From assembly GCA_015257635.1 (NCBI GenBank), contig JABZJU010000018.1, positions 1 to 7,517 of the forward strand: a stretch of DNA of 7,517 nt, given 5' to 3'. Every line of letters begins with the position of its first letter. Position 1 is the stretch's first letter. The notes beneath the pieces are model-generated. The model ran no database searches and was not told where the DNA came from. It saw only the letters and a program-made list of their open reading frames with translations. Position numbers and translations under genes: made by a program. The stretch comes from Nanosynbacter sp. Lineage in GTDB: Bacteria > Patescibacteriota > Saccharimonadia > Saccharimonadales > Saccharimonadaceae. Shown here one piece after another: positions 1 to 5,887 of the stretch.

Positions 1-829
1 ATCAGGTACAAGATTATGGCCAATCACAAAGGCTATTAGCAAACAGTTGATGCCGATTTACGATAAGCCAATGATCTACTATCCATTAACTACACTAATG
101 CAAGCAGGCATTCGCGATATCTTAATCATAACAACGCCAGAAGATCAGAGTAGTTTCCAACGACTACTCGGTGCTGGCTCACAATGGGGAATTAGTCTAC
201 AGTACGCCGTTCAACCAAGTCCAGATGGATTAGCACAGGCTTTTATCATTGGTGAGGATTTCATTGGCGATGACAAAGTAGCGTTAGTATTGGGTGATAA
301 TATTTTCTATGGTGCAGCTCTCGATAGATCACTACAAGCATGTACCAATCCAGATGGTGGTACTGTTTTTGCTTACAAAGTTTCCGACCCAGAACGATAT
401 GGCGTTGTTGAGTTTGACAGCCAAAACCGGGCTGTCTCAATTGAAGAAAAGCCAACTCAGCCAAAATCAGACTTTGCAGTTGTTGGATTATATTTTTACG
501 ATAACGATGTTATTGAAATTGCTAAAAATGTCGAACCAAGCAATCGCGGCGAGCTAGAAATTACCTCAATTAACGCCGAATACTTACGCCGCGGCAAACT
601 CAAAGTTCAGACGCTTGATAACGGCGATGTTTGGCTAGACACCGGCACCATCAACAGCTTAACTGATGCCGAAGACTTTGTTCGTGTCGTCCAAACGCGT
701 ACCGGCCAAATTGTCGGCAGTCCAGAAAAAACTGCTTTCCAAAACGGCTGGATTAACCGCCAGCAACTTGAAGAGATCGCTGCCACACTCAAGAAATCAG
801 GCTACGGAGAATACTTGAACGTATTGTAA
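1..829 (+). CDS. rmlA: RmlA, glucose-1-phosphate thymidylyltransferase (5' end cut by window)
   Basis: Makes dTDP-glucose from dTTP and glucose-1-phosphate, the first step of dTDP-L-rhamnose synthesis, in the cytosol. The frame is open to the left edge: reading from base 2 gives [16 protein letters not shown], the second half of the N-terminal GGxGTRL nucleotide-binding signature. The true start therefore lies upstream, and the TTG at 47 is an internal Leu codon. About 275 residues are visible, and roughly 10 are missing against a family length near 290. Other signatures seen are [23 protein letters not shown] (catalytic/metal Asp), [40 protein letters not shown] and the C-terminal GYGEYL. 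All key positions are intact, so the gene looks functional. It ends 6 nt before the GT2 gene and probably shares its transcript. The partner rmlD is on the opposite strand at 3719-4576; rmlB and rmlC are not present here. Confidence 0.96.
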   Translation, partial: SGTRLWPITKAISKQLMPIYDKPMIYYPLTTLMQAGIRDILIITTPEDQSSFQRLLGAGSQWGISLQYAVQPSPDGLAQAFIIGEDFIGDDKVALVLGDNIFYGAALDRSLQACTNPDGGTVFAYKVSDPERYGVVEFDSQNRAVSIEEKPTQPKSDFAVVGLYFYDNDVIEIAKNVEPSNRGELEITSINAEYLRRGKLKVQTLDNGDVWLDTGTINSLTDAEDFVRVVQTRTGQIVGSPEKTAFQNGWINRQQLEEIAATLKKSGYGEYLNVL

Positions 830-835
830 TTACCA

Positions 836-1540
836 ATGAAAAAAGTTTGTGTCATCATACCTGCCTACAACGAATCTAGCGTCATCAAAGATGTTATTAA
901 AAAAGCCAAAAAAGTTTTCTCAAAGGCCAAAAAAGATTACCTAATCGATATAGTACTCGTCAACGACGGCTCAAAAGACGATACGCTCGAACAAGCGCAA
1001 AAAGGCGGCGCCATTGTCATTGATCATATCTTGAATTCTGGAGCTGGCGGCGCCACCTTGACTGGGCTTGCCTACGCGCGGCAAAACGGCTATGATATTG
1101 CCGCCACCATGGATGCTGATGGTCAGCACGATCCAGAAGATGTCTTGGCGGGCATTCGACAGAGCGATAACTCTGACGCAGATTTGCTCATTGGTAGCCG
1201 ACTCATTAATAGCGAAGGCATGTCTAGGACTAAGGTTTTGGGAAATAAAGGCTTAAGTTTCATCACTTATGCCCTGTTTGGTATTAATGTTACTGATTCA
1301 CAATCTGGTCTGCGGGTTTACTCGCGAAAAGCCATTGATAACCTCGACTGGAAATCAACCGGCTATGAATTTTGCTCAGAGATGATTTGGCGCGCCAAAC
1401 AAGCAGGCATGGCCATCGCCGAATATCCAATCAAAGCAATTTACACCGACTATTCCCGCGCCAAAGGCCAAAACAACTGGAATGCTATCAATATCGTCAA
1501 ACGACTATTCAAACAACGCTTAACGGAGTTATTCGAATGA
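836..1540 (+). CDS. GT2 glycosyltransferase, polyprenyl-phosphate sugar synthase type (DPM1/GacI-like)
   Basis: A 234-aa family 2 glycosyltransferase of the dolichyl/undecaprenyl-phosphate-hexose synthase branch. Seen: VIIPAYNE (7-14) at the N-terminal strand, VNDGS (42-46), DADGQHD (93-99, the DxD metal/nucleotide-sugar site), LIGSRL (118-123), TDSQSGLRVY (153-162) and SEMIWRA (181-187), where the Glu is the likely base. A basic KGQNNWN segment precedes the C-terminal helix. There are no C-terminal membrane helices, unlike many such synthases; the adjacent DUF2304 protein may supply the membrane anchor. Family knowledge: these enzymes move a sugar from NDP-sugar to polyprenyl phosphate on the cytoplasmic face. 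The sugar cannot be read from sequence. The start ATG has no close Shine-Dalgarno (GGAGA lies about 25 nt upstream, inside rmlA), so it may depend on translational coupling. Its TGA stop overlaps the next start as ATGA. Confidence 0.9.
   Translation: MKKVCVIIPAYNESSVIKDVIKKAKKVFSKAKKDYLIDIVLVNDGSKDDTLEQAQKGGAIVIDHILNSGAGGATLTGLAYARQNGYDIAATMDADGQHDPEDVLAGIRQSDNSDADLLIGSRLINSEGMSRTKVLGNKGLSFITYALFGINVTDSQSGLRVYSRKAIDNLDWKSTGYEFCSEMIWRAKQAGMAIAEYPIKAIYTDYSRAKGQNNWNAINIVKRLFKQRLTELFE
1525..1528 (+). promoter_or_regulatory. Ribosome binding site of the DUF2304 gene
   Basis: GGAG lies 8 nt before the ATG at 1537, inside the end of the upstream GT2 gene. It decides the start: the same frame is open upstream from 1372, but that extension lies wholly inside the GT2 gene and encodes a non-hydrophobic, basic sequence. 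Confidence 0.7.
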
Positions 1541-1890
1541 GATATCTTATCCTCGTACTACTCAATGTGCCAATTATTTTAGCAGCATTGATCAATATCA
1601 TCACTCAGTACAAACTGCGCAAAGTTAGTGTAACGCGCTTTCGCCATCAATTAATTATCTGGATGGTTATCATGGTTGTCCTGATTGGGTCGTTTCCTCT
1701 GTATAATATTTCAATAGGCCATCCGCCACTGGATTCATCAGAATTAAGCTTGTTTGATATTTTGCAAACTACGGCGATCATTTTGCTATTCTACATCGCC
1801 AATAACCAGCGCCAGCGTATCGACCAAAACGAGCGCCGACTGCGCGATTTGCATCAAGAATTATCAATCAGGCTGTCGAATGAAAAATAG
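1537..1890 (+). CDS. DUF2304 family small membrane protein (GacJ-like partner of the GT2)
   Basis: A 117-aa integral membrane protein with three hydrophobic segments (about residues 2-22, 38-57 and 71-89). They are followed by a charged, Arg/Glu-rich helix (about 90-113) that looks coiled-coil prone and cytoplasmic. The SLFDILQTTAIILLFYIA stretch followed by the RxRIDxNERRLRDL tail is typical of DUF2304. In streptococci the DUF2304 protein GacJ binds the GT2 GacI and raises its activity in making undecaprenyl-phosphate-GlcNAc; I infer the same role for this pair. The start at 1537 is supported by GGAG 8 nt upstream, by the 4-nt ATGA overlap with the GT2 gene, and by the family's usual length near 115 aa. 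The 3' end overlaps the next gene by 11 nt. Confidence 0.85.
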   Translation: MRYLILVLLNVPIILAALINIITQYKLRKVSVTRFRHQLIIWMVIMVVLIGSFPLYNISIGHPPLDSSELSLFDILQTTAIILLFYIANNQRQRIDQNERRLRDLHQELSIRLSNEK

Positions 1891-2695
1891 TATTGATATT
1901 ATCGTACCGTACTGGGGTGAGTTTTCATTACTGAAGCAAACCGTCGATTCAGTGCTAGCACAAACCAGCAAAGCCTGGCATTTAACTATTCTTGACGATC
2001 ATTATCCAGACAAAACCGCCTATAATCATTACAAAAAATTAAACGATAAACGTATCACGTATATCAGACACCGTAAAAATATCGGCATCACCGCCAATTT
2101 TAATTACGCTATTCAACACGCAAGCGCACCGTATTGTATGATTGTCGGCTGCGACGATAAACTATTACCTAGCTACGTTGATACTGCGCTAAAAAACATT
2201 GGTGAAGCAGACTTTTATCAGCCTCGCGTACAAATAATCGACGACAAAAGTAACGTATATCTACCGCTTGTCGATAAAGTGAAAAGAATACTGCAGCCTA
2301 AAAAATCCGGTATACTGTCTGGTGAAAAACTTGCTGCGTCGCTTTGCCACGGTAATTGGCTTTACTTTCCATCCATCACTTGGAAAACCGACACCCTCAA
2401 ACGATATTCATTTGATACAAAATACAAAATCCTTGAAGACGTCATCGTCGAATTAACTATGATTATTGATGGCGCTTCGCTTTATTTTGACACAACAGAG
2501 ACTTTTCAATACCGCCGTTTTGCCGAGTCGTTATCCAGCAAGGAAAAAGGTAAAAATGGTATCCGATTCAAGGAAGAGAAAGAAGTCTACGATAATTTTT
2601 CCGATAGGTTTAATGAGATTGGCTGGAAAAAAGCCGCACGAGCAGCAAAACTTCGCGTGACATCACGCATTCATAGTTTCTTGTCGCGGTTTTAA
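1880..2695 (+). CDS. GT2 family glycosyltransferase (GT-A fold), polysaccharide assembly
   Basis: A 271-aa cytoplasmic or membrane-associated family 2 glycosyltransferase, of a different branch from the one at 836-1540. Seen: IDIIVPYWGEF (5-15) as first strand; TVDSVLAQT (21-29); LTILDDHYPD (35-44); NIGITANFNYAIQHA (67-81), the usual N-x-G-x-x-x-x-x-N segment; VGCDDKL (89-95), the DxD-like donor site; and LEDVIVELTMI (185-195), which carries the probable catalytic acidic residue. FQYRRFAESLSS and GIRFKEEKEVY follow near the C-terminus. Start chosen at 1880 because the GT-A fold begins straight after it. The upstream in-frame extension to 1754 reads through DUF2304 out of frame and has no domain content. 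It overlaps DUF2304 by 11 nt, so the two are probably coupled. Donor and acceptor are unknown; one sugar-adding step of the surface glycan is the likely job. Last gene of the + operon. Confidence 0.87.
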   Translation: MKNSIDIIVPYWGEFSLLKQTVDSVLAQTSKAWHLTILDDHYPDKTAYNHYKKLNDKRITYIRHRKNIGITANFNYAIQHASAPYCMIVGCDDKLLPSYVDTALKNIGEADFYQPRVQIIDDKSNVYLPLVDKVKRILQPKKSGILSGEKLAASLCHGNWLYFPSITWKTDTLKRYSFDTKYKILEDVIVELTMIIDGASLYFDTTETFQYRRFAESLSSKEKGKNGIRFKEEKEVYDNFSDRFNEIGWKKAARAAKLRVTSRIHSFLSRF

Positions 2696-2722
2696 TGCTT
2701 ATCCTATAACTTAATTAATTTA
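2696..2722. other. 27-bp convergent junction without a visible terminator
   Basis: The + operon stop (TAA, 2693-2695) and the - operon stop (TAG, 2725-2723) are separated by 27 AT-rich bases containing the palindrome TTAATTAA (2711-2718). I see no GC-rich stem followed by a T run on either strand here. Confidence 0.6.
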
Positions 2723-3706
2723 CTATTTTGTCTTTGCAAACTTACGATTAACCGCCCACGCATACAGATTGACGATTATCGATTGCGGCAATAGGTCATA
2801 CAATCGCCAGTTTATGTCCTTCTTGGCTACTGGCATTTTAGCGTTTTTCCAGGGCGTTAGTTTCAAATATTTACGCCACAAAAAACCAACTGGATTATCG
2901 TTACCCTGCTGCCACGGCCGACCGTTCACACCAAACTGCGAATGAATGATCTTCGGCGTGTAGTAACTCTCCATGATTTCATCATAACTATAAAAACTCT
3001 CTGGCAAGAAACCATTGGCCTTAATATATTTTTTAATGTCATAGCCATAGAAAACGGTCGAGAAATTATATTCCACACCGACTTTCTTGATCTTGCCTTT
3101 AAAAAACACGTTGCACAAATCTTGGTCAGCCACCTCGTAGCGATTGTGCCGCAAATGCTCGCGCATCTTAGCATCAATCTTATCTTTCATCCATTTTTTG
3201 TGATTGATAAGCATAACCCCACAATTAAAGTAACCGTCGGTTGGTTTCAAACCAATGACATCCTTGTGCGCATTCACCATGGTAGCGTCGTACGACAGCG
3301 CCATCACATTACCCTCGAAATCAAGCTCCAAAAGACCATCAAGCGCACCGCTAATCACCGTGTGCGGGTTAATGTACAAAATTCGGTCCGTTTTAATATC
3401 AAGCTTGGCAAACGCCAGCATCTTATACCATGTGATATATAATCCCTTCCAAGCCTTAACGCCAATCTCTTTCAATTCGTCAGGATAACTTGACACGTCA
3501 ACGAAAGCAATTGTCGCGTTCTTATAATTTCCAACCATTTTGTTGAATTTGTTGATGCTATCTTTTTTCAGTTGATGTCCGAGGTAAAAAATATTAATCT
3601 GTTTTAAATGTTTATTGTTTTCCAAAAGCGACACAATAGAAATTGCACTGACTACGGCATAATTGTCGTCGCTCTGATATATAACGTTTAGAATTCCTTT
3701 GTTCAT
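2723..3706 (-). CDS. GT8 family glycosyltransferase with altered DxD site
   Basis: A 327-aa retaining glycosyltransferase of family 8 (LgtC/glycogenin-like), expected to add a hexose to a cytoplasmic lipid-linked glycan. Seen: NVIYQSDDNYAVVSAISIVSLLEN (7-30, the SDDNYA donor-binding start), KGLYITWYKMLAFA (87-100), DGYFNCGVMLINHKKW (157-172), VADQDLCN (192-199), and IIHSQFGVNGRPW (253-265) followed by WRKYLKLTPW. The last segment is the GT8 H..G..KPW region with Arg in place of Lys. Odd point: the expected metal site LYxDxDT reads LYINPHT (110-116), with N113 and H115 where the two Asp should be. The rest of the fold is well kept, so this could be a subfamily trait rather than decay. Third gene of the - operon, starting 12 nt after rmlD, with AGGA as a modest ribosome site. 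The long open frames on the other strand here are shadows. Confidence 0.88.
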   Translation of the reverse strand: MNKGILNVIYQSDDNYAVVSAISIVSLLENNKHLKQINIFYLGHQLKKDSINKFNKMVGNYKNATIAFVDVSSYPDELKEIGVKAWKGLYITWYKMLAFAKLDIKTDRILYINPHTVISGALDGLLELDFEGNVMALSYDATMVNAHKDVIGLKPTDGYFNCGVMLINHKKWMKDKIDAKMREHLRHNRYEVADQDLCNVFFKGKIKKVGVEYNFSTVFYGYDIKKYIKANGFLPESFYSYDEIMESYYTPKIIHSQFGVNGRPWQQGNDNPVGFLWRKYLKLTPWKNAKMPVAKKDINWRLYDLLPQSIIVNLYAWAVNRKFAKTK

Positions 3707-3716
3707 AATTAATAAA

Positions 3717-3720
3717 TCCT
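3717..3720 (-). promoter_or_regulatory. Ribosome binding site of the GT8 gene
   Basis: AGGA on the minus strand lies 10 nt before the ATG at 3706 and overlaps the rmlD stop codon (TAGGA). This fits coupled translation in one transcript. Confidence 0.5.
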
Positions 3721-4576
3721 ACTTGTTCGTTGACAATTGATTAACATATTCTTTCAGCATTTCGGTGTAATCGCTTGGCACAAAACCCGTTTGGCGTAAC
3801 TTCGACAAATCCATATCACTGTTGAGTGGCCGTGGCGCAAAGCCTGGTTTACTAGCAGCATACTCCTCGGTAGAAATCGGCTGTACGCGACTGCGATCAT
3901 ATCCGGCATATTCAAACACGTCAGCGGCAATTTCGTACCACGACTTCACTGGACCTTCGTTGGTTACGTTATATAGTCCATATGCAACTTTATTATCTAA
4001 GAAGAATTTAGTAGCTCGAGCAATATCTGACGCAAAAGTTAGCCGACCAAACTGATCATTGACCACCTTGGGGTTTATGCGCATGTCTGCCAGACTCTTC
4101 ATGGTTTTAGGAAAATTATGACCATCACCCACCACCCAGGTTGTTCGCAGTATATAATGTTTTGGTACCGAGCTAGCAATTAGCTCCGAAGCTGCCTTTG
4201 TTTGCCCATATACCGATAGTGGAGATAATGGCTCGTCCTCGGCGTGATTTTTTCGTCGACCATCAAAGACATACTCCGAAGAATAATGAATAAGTGTCTT
4301 ATTGTTCTTGATGGCAGCATCTGCCAAATTACGAACCCCCCCTGCATTAACCCGCCAAGTTTTAATCCTGCCTTCGTAAGTTTCCGAATCGTCTGCATTA
4401 ACATATGCAGCAGCGTTGATAATCATATCGTATTTTGACCAATCAAACACACGCACCTGCACCCCATCAGCTATATCCAATTCTTCTCGTGATAAAGCCT
4501 TGGCATCTGGAAACATGGCACACAATGCCTTACCTAGTTGTCCACCTGCTCCCAAAATTACATATTTCTTACTCAT
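3719..4576 (-). CDS. rmlD: RmlD, dTDP-4-dehydrorhamnose reductase
   Basis: Catalyses the last step of dTDP-L-rhamnose synthesis: NAD(P)H-dependent reduction of dTDP-4-dehydro-L-rhamnose in the cytosol. A 285-aa extended short-chain dehydrogenase, the usual family length. Seen: YVILGAGGQLGKAL (5-18, Rossmann GxxGxxG), MIINAAAYVNADDSE (51-65), HYSSEYVFDG (97-106), SVYGQTKAASE (121-131, catalytic Tyr123 and Lys127), ILRTTWVVG (142-150) and RPLNSDMDLSKL (249-260). The common STDYVFDG motif reads SSEYVFDG, so the active-site Thr is Ser and Asp is Glu; both changes are conservative. The start is set by AAAGGGG 4 nt upstream and a 4-nt ATGA overlap with the flippase gene. A run of seven G lies in the coding strand at 4342-4336 (Gly79-Gly80). 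Its pathway partner rmlA is on the opposite strand at the left edge. Confidence 0.95.
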   Translation of the reverse strand: MSKKYVILGAGGQLGKALCAMFPDAKALSREELDIADGVQVRVFDWSKYDMIINAAAYVNADDSETYEGRIKTWRVNAGGVRNLADAAIKNNKTLIHYSSEYVFDGRRKNHAEDEPLSPLSVYGQTKAASELIASSVPKHYILRTTWVVGDGHNFPKTMKSLADMRINPKVVNDQFGRLTFASDIARATKFFLDNKVAYGLYNVTNEGPVKSWYEIAADVFEYAGYDRSRVQPISTEEYAASKPGFAPRPLNSDMDLSKLRQTGFVPSDYTEMLKEYVNQLSTNK

Positions 4577-5829
4577 AATTCCCCTTTGCTTTTGTCAGTT
4601 ATTATAGCATCTTTTAGCGACCGCTTGTAGATAAACAGCAGAAGTGCTACTTGCAAAAAGCTGATCATCATGAAAACCAGCACGCTACCCAACATCGCCA
4701 ACCGCTCAATCAGACACATAGACACTGCTACCGCCAAAATATCCGTGAGTAGCAATGTATAAAATTGCCCCTTAAATCGACGCATAATTATCAGCAAATT
4801 AACATAAATCGACACAAAAGCGTTCGCTGCCGCACCAATAACCATAATCGTCAAATCAAGGCGGAAATTATTGATATTGATACCAAAAATAACATTGAGT
4901 ATCCAAACACCAATCAAATAACTCAAAATAACTAAGAGCACGCCTATCCCAAAGGTTATTTGATTAATCTTACCGACGATTCGCGCAAACTCCTTCAATT
5001 TTCCTTTTGCTAATAACTCAGACAAATTGACGACATTTGGCTGAATGATAAATGATATGAAGAGTCCAAGGAGCGTAATTGGCATCGCCATAATGCCAAA
5101 ATAGCCAATTTGGTCAGGATGGGACTTGTCCAAAAAATACCGCGGAATATTGAGTGAAAACATCGTAAGAAACACCACAACAAATACCGCTGAAGTGCGT
5201 TTCATGATTAAGACAGCCTGACTAGCGTATTCCTTGATAAACTTTTTATTCATAGCGATAGCTTCAACACGTCGCACCCATAACACATCATACAGAAGGA
5301 TAATGAGCGCATTGACCAGCAATATCGCCAATGTGCCATACATGACATTTTTAGTTACAATATCAACCACTATAAATACCCCAAAACCAAGAATCGCTTT
5401 CATGGTTAGTGAGATGCCAGCGATGTACAATTTACGATGGATTTGTAAAACACCATACAACGAATCGGCAATTGATTCTAAAATTTTAAAGGCTACCAAA
5501 ATCATAATCAAGCCTGTTTTCGTAGCGTTATATCCATTCAATACACAAAACACCACTGCAGAAACCGCCACAATAAGCGATGCAACGAAACGCACAGCGA
5601 CATAACCGCCGCTGCAAAACTCCCGCTTGACATCAGATGCCTGATAAGTCCGGCCACCCCATAAAGATATCGCCCAAAACACCACCGAAAGCGACAACGC
5701 AAACGAAAATAACCCAGAATCCTCGATACCATTCAACCGCGTAATAACAATCAATAATACTGGTGAAATTGCACTCTGCAACAGTGAACCTAATGAGTTC
5801 CATATGTAGTCCTTTTTCTGCGATTGCAT
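4573..5829 (-). CDS. Wzx-type polysaccharide flippase (MOP superfamily membrane protein)
   Basis: A 418-aa polytopic membrane protein with about 12 hydrophobic segments, the size and pattern of the polysaccharide export branch of the MOP (MATE-like) superfamily. The N-terminus is typical: DYIWNSLGSLLQSAISP followed by TRLNGIEDSGLFSFALSL (residues 30-47) in the first helical pair. Two further hallmarks are an amphipathic stretch and KILESIADSLYGVLQ after the fourth helix. Family role: it moves an undecaprenyl-diphosphate-linked oligosaccharide from the cytoplasmic to the outer face of the membrane. Together with the two cytoplasmic glycosyltransferases and rhamnose genes, this points to export of a rhamnose-containing repeat or glycoprotein glycan. 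No Wzy polymerase or initiating phosphoglycosyltransferase is visible in the window. It is the first gene of the - operon. Its start has no Shine-Dalgarno and lies 7 nt below an extended -10 box, so the mRNA may be leaderless. Confidence 0.85.
   Translation of the reverse strand: MQSQKKDYIWNSLGSLLQSAISPVLLIVITRLNGIEDSGLFSFALSLSVVFWAISLWGGRTYQASDVKREFCSGGYVAVRFVASLIVAVSAVVFCVLNGYNATKTGLIMILVAFKILESIADSLYGVLQIHRKLYIAGISLTMKAILGFGVFIVVDIVTKNVMYGTLAILLVNALIILLYDVLWVRRVEAIAMNKKFIKEYASQAVLIMKRTSAVFVVVFLTMFSLNIPRYFLDKSHPDQIGYFGIMAMPITLLGLFISFIIQPNVVNLSELLAKGKLKEFARIVGKINQITFGIGVLLVILSYLIGVWILNVIFGININNFRLDLTIMVIGAAANAFVSIYVNLLIIMRRFKGQFYTLLLTDILAVAVSMCLIERLAMLGSVLVFMMISFLQVALLLFIYKRSLKDAIITDKSKGEL
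4581..4587 (-). promoter_or_regulatory. Strong ribosome binding site of rmlD
   Basis: AAAGGGG on the minus strand lies 4 nt before the rmlD ATG (4576-4574) and inside the 3' end of the flippase gene. It is the clearest Shine-Dalgarno in the window and confirms the overlapping start. Confidence 0.75.
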
Positions 5830-5835
5830 ATCATT

Positions 5836-5844
5836 AGTATAGCA
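5836..5844 (-). promoter_or_regulatory. Extended -10 promoter of the flippase-rmlD-GT8 operon
   Basis: The minus strand reads TGCTATACT: a TG, one base, then TATACT, i.e. an extended -10 element. No good -35 is seen at 16-18 nt, which extended -10 promoters tolerate. The usual start point 7 nt downstream is base 5829, the A of the flippase ATG, so the transcript would be leaderless. Confidence 0.6.
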
Positions 5845-5852
5845 AGTTTGCT
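5841..5852. repeat. Inverted repeat AGCAA-GT-TTGCT between divergent promoters
   Basis: A perfect 5+5 inverted repeat with a 2-nt centre. It covers the TG of the flippase extended -10 (5844-5843) and the TTGCT of the -35 of the DUF2142 promoter. It could be an operator acting on both directions, or a by-product of two overlapping promoters. No neighbouring regulator gene is seen. Confidence 0.4.
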
Positions 5853-5876
5853 CAATAAACTACTCTACTTTATAAT
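5848..5876 (+). promoter_or_regulatory. Promoter of the first DUF2142 gene
   Basis: Consensus -10 TATAAT (5871-5876) with TTGCTC (5848-5853) as a weak -35 at a 17-nt spacing. The expected start point near 5883 leaves about 5 nt before the ATG at 5888, too short for a Shine-Dalgarno, and none is present. The divergent flippase promoter lies immediately upstream. Confidence 0.6.
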
Positions 5877-5887
5877 TTGCTTAGTAT

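Noticed and set aside
47..829. rmlA starting at the TTG at base 47
   Set aside because: The frame upstream to base 2 encodes [15 protein letters not shown], a conserved part of RmlA. The gene is cut by the window edge and TTG 47 is an internal Leu.
1372..1536. N-terminal extension of the DUF2304 protein
   Set aside because: It lies entirely inside the GT2 gene in another frame, is basic and not hydrophobic, and the ATG at 1537 has GGAG 8 nt upstream and gives the usual family length.
1754..1879. N-terminal extension of the second GT2 protein
   Set aside because: It is an out-of-frame reading of DUF2304 with no domain content. The GT-A fold begins right after the ATG at 1880.
2655..2668. Hairpin GCGTGA-CA-TCACGC as a terminator
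   Set aside because: It sits inside the GT2 coding sequence about 25 nt before the stop, has a 2-nt loop and is not followed by a T run.
2942..3442. 166-codon open frame on the + strand opposite the GT8 gene
   Set aside because: It lies fully antisense to a well-supported GT8 gene, shows no recognisable family, and has no ribosome site or promoter that I can see.
5234..5605. 123-codon open frame antisense to the flippase
   Set aside because: Shadow of a membrane protein gene; composition is Thr/Ile/Asn-rich as expected from reading hydrophobic codons backwards, and no motif is present.
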